The notes: generated by a model not told the origin, from the letters alone. A DNA stretch of 64,000 bases from Notospermus geniculatus (GCA_002633025.1 NMRB01000060.1:489093-553092); one strand, 5' to 3'. Shown: positions 41,643-54,012, counted from the first letter of the stretch. Numbers and translations are program-made.

Positions 41643-42918
41643 GGAGTAGGATGACTTTTGATACACATTTCATGAAAATTTAGAAGGTGGCCATCGTGCA
41701 TTTGGAATTTAATGTCCATATGTAATGGTACACTAGCGGGAAATTTGTGAAAACTGATCTTTTATTTGTCAGTTTAACACAATGATATTTGGAAAATAAA
41801 GGCAAAGTATCAAAAGGCAATTTAGCAAAAAATTGAACCGACAGTTGCAGCAATTTGACATTGACTGCAACACTGTTTCAGCCTACCTGTCTCCATGCAT
41901 TACAGGCATGCACTGTGTCTACATTACAGGCCCATGAAAAACAGGCACAAACTCCCTCCATGGGTTTATCTTAGCAAAGTCTCACTGAATGATATTTGAC
42001 CCGAAAAAACAGCGAATTTCTGAATACTGAATAAAAAATTTAGTCGCCAGTTTTTTCTCTATATTTGTCACAAGACGACTTGAACAATTGAAAAATTTGA
42101 ATTCGCATAAAATAACTCAAATACAAGATACGGTATCAAAAACCCCTGGACGAAGTTTGCTGACCCGAGACAGGGTAGGTCGACGTCAACCTTGAGGACC
42201 CTAATTTTGAGGGTACCTTCATGCAAGATGGTAAATGACATGAGGGTACCCTTGATTCTCCAGGGTCTAGTCCAAGTCACCCAGTCCGACAACCCCTGAT
42301 GTTGTTTCACAAGACCTACTGATAGACTTTGATTTTTTCAGGAAACTGGCGTCTGCTTGTGTGTTGTACCATGTGACCTTGTCCATGTCATGTGACCTAG
42401 TGTTGTGTAGCTGCCTGGCATTTTCAGGGCTGTAGAGTACCGGTACACTTGAAATACGTGGCATTTTCAGGGATGTAGAGTACACTTGAAATATTTGATT
42501 TTTCGGTAGTTTGATGCATGCATGTTGCATTTTACCAAGATTTGACAGCATCACAAGGACTTGAGATCGTGAATTAATTCTATATGTATAGGATGCAGCC
42601 ACACCGGTCCATGTCGTCCAATAGAATTCATGTTCAGTGTCGTTACCTTCTTTTTCAGGATCCTGAATAGACAAATACTGTTCAGATATTGACAGTTGCA
42701 AAAAATTCAGGAAATGGCATTATGCCATGACATTTGAATCTCAATTTCCTCTCATGTGTGTCATACCTGCAATGATGTTTTCAACTTCCGCAAACCTCAC
42801 CGTTTCATCTTTTAAAAGATGTTTCTATGTTTAAATAGACTCCTGACTGGCTACTTTTTTCTCATAATGGACATCCCAAATTCGGCCAGTGAATGATTCA
42901 GCAGCTCTGGGTGAAGTA

Positions 42919-43178
42919 CAGTTGAACCTCCCTTAGCGGACACAAGGACACCTACAATTGGTCACTTCGGCTCATCTTAACCTCTGTGATGAAGACACCT
43001 CTCTATCGAGAACAAGAGAAGCTCATTGTCGCCTCTATGAGGACACCTCTCTATTAAGGACAGCAGAGTTCAGTTCCCAAGTGGTCATTCTGTTCATTTT
43101 CACCTCTGTCATGAGGACAGCTCTCAAATAAGGACAACAACTGAGTCCTGCAGGTGACCTTCATAGAGAGGTATCACG
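42919..43178. mobile_element. Pogo/Tigger-like MITE
   Basis: Starts TACAGTTGAACCTCCCTTAG, then repeated GGACACCTCTCTAT words, and ends CATAGAGAGGTATCACG as the degenerate inverse terminus. This is the longest member of the family in the window. Confidence 0.55.
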
Positions 43179-43856
43179 TATATTGGCCTGAGAGTTGAAC
43201 ATCTAAGTTGCTCAGAAAAGGACAATTTTCATCTGCAGTTGAAATTCAAAGCCTTTATTTGGGATGTGCCACTAATTTTACATAAATGTTGCATGATCTC
43301 ACAACTTGGCTTCCTGATTCTTCCCACATAGTGCATAGATACTAACACATCACCCACACTCTTTGTTCCCACTCACCATTTTACTAGCTATATCCATGTT
43401 TCCTCAAACTAACACATACATGTATACTCCATGCACACTTATGAATTATAACTTGAATTAGATGCTTTTAGTACAGATATATTCAAAAAGAAGTCTGTTT
43501 TTTAGGGTGACCATTTGACCAAACTTGAGCTCAGTGGATGGTTGGTCACATGTTCATGTACTGTTCTCAGATACAATGGGAAGACAGTATCTCCCCCCTA
43601 AGTGATTTGGCGAATTTTTTGCAGGGTGGTGTCTGAGGATGATGGCTTGAAGCTGCCGAGGAAGGTTTGGGGGTTCTCCCCAGAAAATTTCAGAATCTAA
43701 ATACTCTGAGTTGCAATTTCAGGTCCTGACCTCTCCACTCTGCTTCTCTGAGTGCCCAGTTCATGACTTCGTTCACAGCAACATATTTATCTCTCATTAA
43801 AAAAATTGAGGGAGGGTGGGTTGAAAGAACTGCCTCTTTCTCAAGTTTGGTCGAAT

Positions 43857-43893
43857 CTTGGAGGAATTATACTGTCAGTATAATTCCTCCAAG
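43857..43893. repeat. 16-bp perfect hairpin, 5-nt loop
   Basis: CTTGGAGGAATTATAC and GTATAATTCCTCCAAG flank TGTCA. Confidence 0.8.
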
Positions 43894-44121
43894 GTCGAAT
43901 GGACTATCATCTGTGTTGAGGTAGAAATTTTTTTTACAAAGCAAGAAACACTACCATACACCTGATTTTAATGAATGCAGATTAGTATCGGTATTTGTAT
44001 TAATGATCGAGTGCATCACACGTTTTTCATAATGCCAAGTTTTGCATACACAATGACGACATGAATGTTCATTTGCCAAGTTCGTCAGGTCATGTGACGT
44101 TTTTGTAAAATTATTTTGCAG

Positions 44122-44229
44122 AAACTTAACCGTGAATTGGAGCGGATTACCATCAACTCCAAACAGCTTAAGAAAGATGCCAGCTTTCTTAGACGGGCTA
44201 TGAACGAATATTTTTCAGACACTGATTAA
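44122..44229 (+). CDS. Candidate alternative last exon (coiled-coil-like tail)
   Basis: Acceptor TTATTTTGCAG, then 35 open codons from KLNRELERITINSKQLKKDA through SFLRRAMNEYFSDTD to TAA. It starts in phase 0, as does the known BRSK last exon, so it could be spliced to the exon ending at 39107. The heptad-like leucines and charge balance look coding. The ending YFSDTD faintly recalls the LFSDE of a vertebrate BRSK2 tail (memory only). It could instead end an unrelated gene. Confidence 0.45.
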   Translation, partial: KLNRELERITINSKQLKKDASFLRRAMNEYFSDTD

Positions 44230-44434
44230 TGACTTTTGCCTGATGCACCCATATTGTTAGTGTCACCAATATGCAATGTAGGCCTACACAAAGAACTACA
44301 AAGGCCAAACTTGCTTTGTGCAAACATGCATGTGTTAAATTTTATAAGTGTTCTGAAAGTTTTGTGGTTGTGCTCAGATTTAGTAAAGGTTTCCTTGACA
44401 TTTCATCTACAGCGACGACAGCCTCAAAACTAAG

Positions 44435-44548
44435 CCAAGGTCAAGGTCACCTTTATGAGTCAAGGTCATCTATAGGATTAAAGGTCACTTGTATGAGTCA
44501 AGGTCACCCATACGAGTCAAGGTCACCTGTATGAATCAAGGTCACCAA
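44435..44548. repeat. 19-bp tandem array of TCAAGGTCA sites
   Basis: TCAAGGTCA lies at 44441, 44460, 44498, 44517 and 44536, with TAAAGGTCA at 44479: an exact 19-bp period. A further CCAAGGTCA overlaps at 44435. All are in the same orientation. It lies between the two candidate last exons. Confidence 0.92.
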
Positions 44549-44800
44549 GTCTGTATGGCACTCAAGATTGCGTTCTGTGTTTGAATATGCAGCTTGTGAT
44601 TTCATCTTCCGGTATATCAGTGTATTCACCAGATATTTTTGATACTGTTTCAAATTCATGTGTGTGATATTTATTAGCTTTGAAAAATCCTCAGTTTGGC
44701 GTCCTAAAATTCGTTTCAGTCCAAGTTTCCATGCCTACACCAATTTCCTATTCATTTCTATCCTTTTAGTTCTTTATTTCTTTGCGTTGACCCTTTCCAG

Positions 44801-44890
44801 GTGAACCAGGAGGATCAGGCCCTTCTCAGATTAATCACCCAGAATGTGGATCAGCTAATGTCATGGAGTCAAGCGTCAATTTGTGGCTGA
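44801..44890 (+). CDS. Candidate alternative last exon (VNQEDQALLRLI...)
   Basis: Acceptor GACCCTTTCCAG, then 29 codons VNQEDQALLRLITQNVDQLM, SWSQASICG and TGA. It starts in phase 0, has an amphipathic helix pattern and normal composition. Together with 44122-44229 it either gives BRSK alternative C-termini or belongs to another transcript. No family is recognised. Confidence 0.4.
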   Translation: MNQEDQALLRLITQNVDQLMSWSQASICG

Positions 44891-45017
44891 TGTAGCCCCA
44901 CTATCGACAACCAGGGTAAATGTAGGATAAATACGACAACTTTCTTAGAAAAAGTTGCTCAGAATCTTGAAAATTTTCAGACCGTCATGAATTTTTGTAG
45001 TCAGACCATCATTATGC

Positions 45018-45232
45018 AACGTCTCTCTTTGTGGACACCTCTGCAAGGAGGACACTTCTCTATTACGGACTCCAAATTCAGTCCTGAATTTACAACTTCA
45101 ATTACTGAATTTACAACTTCAGTTACTGAATTTACAACTTCAGTTAATTGTGACCTCTGTAATCAGGACACCTCTAAATCAAGGACAGTTTTTGCCAGCC
45201 CCAAAAGTGTCCTTAATAGAGAGGGTCTATGA
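45018..45232. mobile_element. Pogo-like MITE with internal ATTTACAACTTCAGTTACTGA triplet
   Basis: GTGGACACCTCTGCAAGGAG and TCTCTATTACGGAC on the left, GTCCTTAATAGAGAGGG on the right. A short unit GAATTTACAACTTCAGTTACT is repeated three times inside. Confidence 0.45.
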
Positions 45233-45299
45233 GAATGTCTATGTACCAGCAGGTATTCTACTTGAAATTGACAAGGTCGTAAATCTTATAGTAAACATT

Positions 45300-46980
45300 G
45301 TCTGGTTATCTTACTTTTTTTTGAAAGAAATGTGACAGTAAAGACAGTGTACCTTTCCCTGAGACAGACCTGAAATCTTAAGGTTCATGCTGAAATCGAC
45401 TTAGTGTATATTCGTGTAGGAACTATTTCTATGGTTATTTGTTTAGTCAGCTTTGCTAGCTCGTTGCCTACTTGATTTTCTGCACAGAATTGTCTCCAGA
45501 TATTGTAGAATGAACTGTGAGGGGGATTTTGTAAACCAAATTTTTTATGATTTGATAGACGAAATTTTTACACATATTTCAAAGAGAGAATCCTCATTTG
45601 TATAAGTTACAATTGCAGTTATTAAAATCTTACACTCAGATGTCGCTTGCCTCGAGAGGGCGTCACATTGGGAGATATCCAGACATGACCCTATGCACTA
45701 CAGACTGGGGACTTTGTTTCCTGTTGGTCTACTCTACATTCAGTGTGTACTAAGGTCTTGAGCTAGGCCTAAATGGTACACACATTATTTGAGAGTGGTT
45801 TCTAGAGCTTTCTCTTGGATTCCAGTATCCACGTTTTGTTTCCACTACAAATCTCAAACAATTTGTGCATCCGCCAGCAAAAATGATCCACAATTCTAGA
45901 TTCTACTTTCGCTAGTCCCAAAACAGCTTTCGATTTGAAATGTACCGGTACATGTACAATGAACATTTACAAGTGATGCTTGCCCCCTCCCTTGTTCAAC
46001 CGAGTATCTTCTTTCTTACCCCATTGGTTCATCCCCAATACTGTAACCAATCCTGAACAATACACCAACCCGGTTTGCATTTTCTAGTCAAAATTACCAT
46101 ATTATATCTAGTCAATCAGTGCATTTAATTGCTAGCTACATTCTTGTTTACATTGAGAGAGAACCGAAACAGGTGCAATATTTATCTGAATGAAATGCAA
46201 GGCAGTTGTCTGACCATTTACAGGTCAGTCATATCTCATTCACAATGGTTGACCTGTGGAGATAATGTGAAAACATTGTAGTGGGCGTGGTTGAAATTAT
46301 GCAAAATAAAGAACAGGAAACAATAAAAATACACAAAAGCAATGGTATTTACAAAAGGTAAGATACTTAACTGATAGTTTTTTGTGAAATTTTTATACAC
46401 ACTTCTGAAATTAAAACTACCCATGGTGGAATATGTTCAAAACGTTACATCTGGAGAATTTATCCTGCAATTCAAATGTTTTTGAAATTTGACCCCACAG
46501 TATGTAATATTGCTATGTGTCTTTGAGTGTATGCAGATGTCGATGTGTACTTGTATATGAATACCATCCCAAATGTAGATATTCTTTGTAATAATATTAT
46601 GGGATGTTCGGATACACGTATGAGAACAGTGGTTTAACCATGGTCATTGTTCACCCCTAGGACTTCGACTTGGGGGAAAATGTCACGAAATGGCCACTTT
46701 TTGGAAATTCATATGAATCTCAAAAACCATTAGTACCATCTGAAAGGTCTTTTGAAACTCTTTCAGATGAATTCCCATATATGGGGTTTGGGTATGGGAT
46801 ATTTGAAAATTTCATCCTCCCTTTGACGATTTTGATGTGCCGAGGATCAAGATATAAATTTATCTCGTGTAATTATTCATTGATAATGGCTTGTGAATAC
46901 GATGGATGTTTAATATTAATATTTATTAGAAAAAAATAAGAATAATGTGATCAAATCATTATGATATGAAAAGTGTGTAT
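45300..46980. other. Non-coding stretch
   Basis: AT-rich sequence without supported exons, SINE fragments or clear TIRs. Confidence 0.35.
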
Positions 46981-46999
46981 TATTGCCCCGACTCATGTA

Positions 47000-47600
47000 C
47001 ATGTTGGGGACATCCACAATCCAGGGTACTGGAATAACCTGCTTCAAATTTTGTGATTTAGTACACTGGAATTTCGTATTTATATACTCTTGTGGTACAG
47101 GTCACTGGAATTTCATTGTGTTTAACACCCTGCTTGAGTGTACGTGTTGGGGAACCTATGATCCAGTGTACTGAAATTTCATTTTGTGGAGTTTTGGAAA
47201 CTCTTGATTACTTACCCTGGAATTTCATGTTGGGATGATTTCTTGGTAAATATACTGGAATCTTGCACCACATACATGTAGGAAACATCCTGATTGTATA
47301 TCACAATTTTTGGTCCAATTCCAGTATAATACTGATTTAGTGTTCAAAACTCACTGATCCAGTGTATGGGTAATTTATGCATTCCAGTATATATGTAGCC
47401 TGCCCTTGCTCAAATACCAGCTGTGTACTGGAATTTCACCAATGCTTGTAAACACGAAACTTTGAGGAGAATTCCTACAAGCAGGAGGTCTCTCCTGATG
47501 TTGGATCTTTGGACCTGGTACAATATTCAGTTACAAGTATTTATCTCCTACCCCGAAGTATGCTACCAACACTTTGTTGATCATACTGGAATTTTGCATT
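47000..47600. repeat. Degenerate repeat of TACTGGAATTTCAT
   Basis: TACTGGAATTTC or close variants recur about ten times at irregular 40-70 bp intervals. Probably a decayed minisatellite. Confidence 0.6.
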
Positions 47601-47979
47601 AGGAAGTCCTTAATCCAATAAGAATACATTTGCCATTGAAGTGTATTAATTTCACTGTTGGGACCAGATGCTGTAAATCTCTGATCTCTCTCCTTGTGGC
47701 TGAGTTCAGATTGTTACGGTACCAACTACGTTCAGCGAGTTTTGGAGACATCTATGTAAATCATCCACATAATTTTACGATGATCATACTGAGTGAGATG
47801 GGCCTAGTGACATGCAATGTAATGTAGGTATGCCATTGGCCTGATGCAAAAAGAAGAAATCAGAATCTTTCTAGGAGCAAGCCTTGCACCGATGGCGGTG
47901 CCAAGATTGCAGTGGTCCTATCTGGATCATTGCTGGGTTGAGAGGGAGATACAGTTAAAGGCGTGGATGCCAGTTTTCT

Positions 47980-48100
47980 TGTGCAGTTTAACTCTCTATG
48001 GGCAACTCGGCCATAGAAAACCGTGGGTTGTCATTTGTGTAAAAGGTTGACCGTCAATGGAGAATCACTCATTGAGAGCCAACTCGCCCAAGAAAACTCT
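47980..48100. repeat. SINE-like conserved block (CATTGAGAGCCAACTC)
   Basis: CTCTATGGGCAACTCGGCCA, then CATAGAAAACCG and CATTGAGAGCCAACTCGCCC, AAGAAAACTC. Near-identical blocks lie at 1948-2083, 34834-34872 and 38781-38818, so this is a dispersed family with a conserved core. Confidence 0.7.
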
Positions 48101-48159
48101 CCTGTTGAGGTGTGCCTTTAAGGTCACATAGGATTTTTCTGCAAATAATGGTAACTTCC

Positions 48160-48312
48160 TCAGCGGATGCCAGGAGGACAAGTGTCTGGCACTAAAGTTA
48201 AGTCCCAAGTTGAACTTTTTATTCAGTTTGACCTCTGTTAGCTGGAACCTCTCAATTAAGGACAGTAATCTGTCAGTCTTAAAGATGTCCTCAATAAAGA
48301 GGTTCCAGTACC
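48160..48312. mobile_element. Pogo-like MITE fragment
   Basis: CTGGAACCTCTCAATTAAGG and CCTCAATAAAGAGGTTCCAG are inverted. Same vocabulary as 42919-43178. Confidence 0.5.
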
Positions 48313-48779
48313 GGGTACTATATGAAATCACTAATCCAAAGATAACTCTGTAAAGAAACCTTGATAGTGTAGGTATTCTTGATTGGAAAATCATGATTGG
48401 CAATTGTATTCAAACAGTTTCAAAGGTACAATTTGACTTGTGGCCACTGGTCATAATTTCTACCATTGCTCTACTTGACTAGTTTGTTGTTTTACGAGGC
48501 AGGATAAAATCAAGGGCAATATTTAGGAAAACTATTGATTACCACAATGTCACAATTTCCAAGATATTGTAATCTTGGGCATGTTACTTGACCATTATGT
48601 GTTCATATGTGGCTGGCATCAGTTGCTCTATAACTATCTGTTTCTGTGGTTAAATGTGATGCTATTTGTCATTTTGTTTACTCCTATGTATGTTTATTTT
48701 CATCACAGATGGACCTACAGTTGGGTGCTCCCTCGCAGGGTTGTAGAATTGTAATTCAAATACTGTATGGGCCTATCGT

Positions 48780-49215
48780 ATTGTCAGGGGAGTACAACTG
48801 CAATTCAAATATTGTATTGTATTGTATTGTAAATGAGTACAATTGCAATTCAAATATTGTATTGTATTGTAAAGGGAGTACAATTACAATTCAAATATTG
48901 TATTGTATTGTATTGTAAAGGGAAGTACAATTGCAATTCAAAAGGGAGTAGAATTTCGATTCAAATTCTGTAGTGTATTGTAGGGGGATTACATTTGGAA
49001 TTAAGTACTGCATTGTTTTTGAGGGGGATTACTACAATGAAATTCAAATACTGCAGTGTTCTGTAATGGGGTTACTACAGTTGCAATTCAATCACTCTTA
49101 CTGCATTAAGGGGATTACAGTTGGAATTCTGTGTCTGTATTGTTTTGTAAGGAGATTATTACAGTTGGAATTCAATTACAGTTTGTAGGGGAGTACAATT
49201 GCTATTCAAATGCTG
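48780..49215. repeat. About 50-bp minisatellite (AGTACAATTGCAATTCAAAT)
   Basis: Repeated GGGAGTACAATTGCAATTC plus AAATATTGTATTGTATTGT. Near-perfect at the left and decayed to the right. Confidence 0.85.
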
Positions 49216-50090
49216 TATTGTTTTGTGAGGGCTGTAGAAAATCAGTGTAAGTGATGAATTGCAATTTTGTATTATAAGAGATTAGGCCTACTAGTATGAG
49301 TGTGGAAGGCTGCAGTTTGACTGCATTGTATTCAAGGGCAGTAGAATTTGCTTGTCAGGGCAGTTGAAATGAAAATTGAATGGAATCATGCCATATTAAT
49401 TGGAGGAGAGTTACGAGCTGTGAAATTGATGACTGTAAAAGAAGGGTGAATTTTGTGATTCTTTGTCATGGCCTGGGTTTCTGACCACAGCTCATAGCTT
49501 GGTTGGAACCTTGGTTAAATCGTAGACCTATTCTTGTCACAAGTAGGTACCTCCTACACCTACATGTCATCCAAACTGTATGGCCAGGACAACTCCACCT
49601 CCTTGCGGGTTGCACCCTCTCCTTCTTACTGTGCAAACTATCTTTGGTTTGGTGCTGTTGATATGAGGATGGCACTTGATCAATGTTTCTGTGCTCCAGT
49701 ATCTAATCTTTGTTCTGTATGATCTCTTAGAGGTGTTTCTGTTGTGTAGGCTTGTCTTCATCTGAGGTAGAAATGGTCACCGGGGATGCATTCATCAAAC
49801 ATGCTACTGTACTCTATCATCTGTCATGTACAAAATTATTTTGTGAACGGTTGAACTTTATTTACTACTGGAATCATTTTATGTGATATATGGCTCATGA
49901 AATGTGAATGTGGGCCTTTGAAATGATGACCAGGATCACTCAATTGTGAATGGGATTCTTGAAATGTGACCGAGGATCACTCAGTTGTGAATGGGGTCCT
50001 TGAAATGATGACCTTGTCCTGATCAGTGAATTGTGAATGGATCCTTGAAATGAGGGCCTTGATCACTGAATCGTGACTCAAGAACAGGTG
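49160..50090. repeat. First copy of a 1,001-bp direct duplication
   Basis: TACAGTTGGAATTCAATTAC onward recurs from 50161 with few changes (small insertions such as ACATGTAC and ATTACCGG). The first copy ends in a short version of the 41-bp array. Confidence 0.9.
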
Positions 50091-50160
50091 ACCCGATATT
50101 CAGCGTGATGCACCAGAGCGGGGGCATACTTGCAATCGCCCCGATTGCGTTACATCTAGT

Positions 50161-51040
50161 TACAGTTGGAATTCAATTACAGTTTTGTAGGGGAGTACAA
50201 TTGCTCTTCAAATGCTGTATTGTTTTGTGAGGGCTGTAGAAAATCAGTGTAAGTGATGAATTGCAATTTTGTATTACCGGTATAAGAGATTAGGCCTACT
50301 AGTATGAGTGTGGAAGGCTGCAGTTTGACTGCATTGTATTCAAGGGCAGTAGAATTTGCTTGTCAGAGCAGTTGAAATGAAAATTGAATGGAATCATGCC
50401 GTGTTAATTGGAGGAGAGTTACATGTACGAGCTGTGAAATTGATGACTGTAAAAGAAGGGTGAATTTTGTGATTCTTTGTCATGGCCTGGGTTTCTGACC
50501 ACAGCTCATAGCTTGGTTGGAATCTTGGTTAAATTGTAGACCTATTCTTGTCACAAGTATAAGGTACCGCCTACACCTACATGTACATCCAAACTGTATG
50601 GCCAGGACAACTCCACCTCCTTGCGGGTTGCACCCTCTCCTTCTTACTGTGCAAACTATCTTTGGTTTGGTGCTGTTGATATGAGGATGGCACTTGATCA
50701 ATGTTTCTGTGCTCCAGTATCTAATCTTTGTTCTGTATGATCTCCTAGAGGTGTTTCTGTTGTGTAGGCTTGTCTTCATCTGAGGTAGAAATGGTCACCG
50801 GGGATGCATTCATCAAACATGCTACTGTACTGTGTCATCTGTCATGTACAAAATTATTTTGTGAACGGTTGAACTTTATTTACGACTAGAATCATTTTAT
50901 GTGATATATGGCTTATGAAATGTGAATATATTGTGGGCCTTTGTGTTGAAATGATGACCAGGATCACTCAATTGTGAATGGGATTCTTGAAATGTGACCG
51001 AGGATCACTCAGTTGTGAATGGGATCCTTGAAATGATGGC
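50161..51040. repeat. Second copy of the 1,001-bp duplication
   Basis: Collinear with 49160 onward, ending in the longer 41-bp array. No N lies between the copies, so this one may be a true tandem duplication. Confidence 0.88.
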
Positions 51041-51290
51041 CTTAATGATCACTGAATTGTGAATGGGATCCTTTGAAATGATGATCTGGATCACTGAATT
51101 GTGAATGGGATCCTTTAAAATGATAACTTTGTTCACTGAATTGTGAAAGGGCTCCTTGAAATGATGACTTGGATCAGTGAATTGTGAATGGGATCCTTGA
51201 AATGATGACCTGGATCAGTGAATTGTGAATGGGATCCTTGAAATGATGACTTGGATCAGTGAATTGTGAATGGGATCCTTGAAATGATGA
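50945..51290. repeat. 41-bp minisatellite running into a gap
   Basis: Unit GTGAATGGGATCCTTGAAATG plus ATGACTTGGATCAGTGAATT. The copies become more uniform toward the N run at 51291, where assembly failed. Confidence 0.9.
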
Positions 51291-51457
51291 NNNNNNNNNN
51301 NNNNNNNNNNNNNNNNNNNNNNNNNNNNNNNNNNNNNNNNNNNNNNNNNNNNNNNNNNNNNNNNNNNNNNNNNNNNNNNNNNNNNNNNNNNNNNNNNNNN
51401 NNNNNNNNNNNNNNNNNNNNNNNNNNNNNNNNNNNNNNNNNNNNNNNNNNNNNNNNN
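51291..51457. other. Assembly gap (167 N)
   Basis: Gap within the 41-bp satellite. True array length is unknown. Confidence 0.95.
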
Positions 51458-51764
51458 AAAATGAGCAATTTTTCCTAAAATGAGATTCAGCTGGGCTCAA
51501 TAAAAAGTAACTTTTTGGACGCTTGAAATGCTACTTGAATCCTTGGATGGTGTATCGGCACAGCCATGAAGATCAGATGGAACAGTCTACTGACATATTT
51601 GGTGATTGTATCCCCATATCTTGTCATGATGCACACTGCACTGCCCTACATAACTAGCCTAATGGTCTAAAACAGTAGATTATGGACTATTTCAGTGAAA
51701 ATAAATATGTAACATGAATTTAGATGAGCCTTGTCTTTCTCTTTTGCCGCAGGGGCATAGCGGA

Positions 51765-51890
51765 CCATACATATGTGCAATATTATTGCAGAATATGAGG
51801 ATCAAAATGGGCAATATCATTGCCAATCTTTCTTCTACCCATGACCCTATTTTGGGCCCCATTGTGCAATAGTATTGCACGTGTGTGGGC
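51765..51890. mobile_element. Palindrome-rich MITE, copy 1 (GTGCAATATTATTGCA)
   Basis: Ends GTGCAATATTATTGCA and TGTGCAATAGTATTGCAC. The middle contains GGATCAAAATGGGCAATATC. Related copies lie at 52655-52745 and 53101-53240. Confidence 0.7.
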
Positions 51891-52654
51891 TATCTGGACG
51901 CCCTACTGGTTAGTGAGACCTAACCACATTGTCTTCCCAACTGTGTTGAAAATTATTCTCGCGCAGCCAGCTGGGTGACCGAGACTATACCAAGGCGGGA
52001 CCTCCACAACCAAGGCACAATTGGTTTTATCTGGCGGCACCGGCCATTTCCACCCGAATAATTCTTGATTTTAACGACAAAATCCAATAAAAATGCACCC
52101 ACCTTGTATTTGTAAGTATCATGCACATATTGGATCACTTTGGATCACTCTTAAATAAATGTAGACCGAGACGTGCAAATCGTTGATCAATTATAAAACG
52201 AAAAGTCGTCGACGTCGACGTCTGCCATGCATGCCATGCCGGCGGCCGAACCCGGTTGGTTTCCGACCTGAGTCGAAATCGAAAGTTGACGATATCGTTT
52301 ATGTTTTGCCAATTTTTGTAAGAAAGCCATGCTAGATCACAAAAATCTGAGTAATATAAATCCCCATGCTGGTGTGCAGGCAAACGTTAGGCCCTAAAAT
52401 AAAATCAGAAATCGTGAGATTTATCGTGGAATGAAACACAATCGCACTCGTCATCATCACCATAGCTTTCATGATCATCATCGTCATCAGGAGGGATTTT
52501 TCGATAGTTTTTATTGGCTCTGGGGTAAATCCTCACTTTTTGCCATTTTTTCTGCCGAAATCTGCATGAAAAAAAGTTATTCGGTGACGTCTGGGCAGGT
52601 GATTTGTTATGATTATACGGTCATGTCGGCCTTTCACGTCCAGTTAAGCGGCCA

Positions 52655-52745
52655 TACACGTTTAATATCATTGCACAATATGATGATCAAAATGGGCAAT
52701 ATTGCCAATCCTTCTTCTACTCATCATGCCAGAAGCGCGACCCCG
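52655..52745. mobile_element. Palindrome-rich MITE, copy 2 (truncated)
   Basis: TAATATCATTGCACAATATG, GATCAAAATGGGCAATATTG and CATGCCAGAAGC are shared. The right end is lost next to a poly-C tract. Confidence 0.6.
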
Positions 52746-53100
52746 CCCCCCCCCCATTTTATTGACGGTGGCAGTAGTTTTAGATTTGTTTCCACTTTAA
52801 TACGTAGATCGAAGACTAACGGTTGATATTCCGGTGGGTTGGCCTACATGTATCATCTGATTCAGTGAAAGTAAGTTGGGCCATCTCCCAAAGGAAAGAA
52901 CATGCGTGATACCCTTGGAAATGTTGTAGGCCTATGAGCTCAGGCCTGTATAGCCAGGGATGAATTATTCTCAACGTTCACAAAAGTCACCGTTTGTGGT
53001 TGCAAACATGTCAATGGTGAGTTGGACTGTCGATTGCATAGGCAATGTTAAACAGATTGCGTCACATTCTAAGGACCATTGGTGGCGTTTAAAGGGGCCT

Positions 53101-53240
53101 ATCCACGTGCAATATTATTGTACAATATGAGGATCAAAATGGGCAATATTATTGCCAATCTTTCTCCCATCCATTATGCCAGAAGCACAAGACACCCAGT
53201 TTGGACACCATATTGTGCAATAATATTGTACCGTGGAAAA
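53101..53240. mobile_element. Palindrome-rich MITE, copy 3 (complete)
   Basis: CCACGTGCAATATTATTG at the left mirrors CAATAATATTGTACCGTGG at the right. The centre holds GGGCAATATTATTGCC. CAATATTATTG and its complement thus occur at both ends and in the middle. Confidence 0.75.
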
Positions 53241-54012
53241 ACCGCTTAATACATGTACATGTACGTCTGTCAATTATCTAGGCCTATACAAATCTATTCA
53301 ACTGTTCAACGATGATCGAATCTTGTGTGGAGTACGTATTTTGTGATCTAATCCATGGGTCGCCTCATGACCGCCTGAAATTCCCTTGCTGGGATGGACA
53401 CATGTAACGTTTTTCAGTGTGGCCATTTTTCTGTGTGATTCCCATTGTTCGGAACACTCTGGAAAACAGACCCACTGTTTCTCTCTGTGTCACTCATTGT
53501 CAAATCGTCGCTTATTCCGTCAATCTGTCACACTGGCACACGGGCCTCACCGAAAAACGTTACAGGTGCCTCTGAAACTCCTCCGCAGTGCCGTGTCGTT
53601 CCGCATTTTATGACACGCTTTGTGATGGATCATGACTTTTTCAGACGAGAGCAGTGGAAGTGGGTGACACAAGCAGTTTTATGGAAAAGAAGATTTCAAC
53701 GAACTGAAATGTGGGTTTGGTTATTGAATACACTGGAAGATGGCAGCACTCCTCCTGCGACGCCAAAGAAGCATGTGGTGTGTGGCATGCCCAGAAGGTA
53801 ATGAATATCTCAGTACGGCATTCGTCTCCCGTATCGATAAAGATACCTTCGAAATGTCCGCCGAAGTTTTTTCGTTCGTTTCTCAACGTTATAACCAGAA
53901 TAGAATCAATATCAAAAATAAACAATCCATACAGTCACATCTGACATGTACATATGTGTGGCTCTTAGTTTTTTATTTTTTAGAAAAGTACATCTAGGCC
54001 TATAATCTTACA

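Noticed and set aside
42267-42701. 144-residue minus-strand frame
   Set aside because: Contains a local repeat (GCATTTTCAGGGMTGTAGAGTAC type) and has no recognisable domain or splice support.
44435-44548. CRISPR-like array
   Set aside because: Regular spacing, but units are 19 bp with 9-bp conserved cores in an animal genome; it is a simple satellite.
49466-50779. Paired minus-strand frames (MKTSLHNRNTS...)
   Set aside because: They recur only because the 1,001-bp block is duplicated; no domain.
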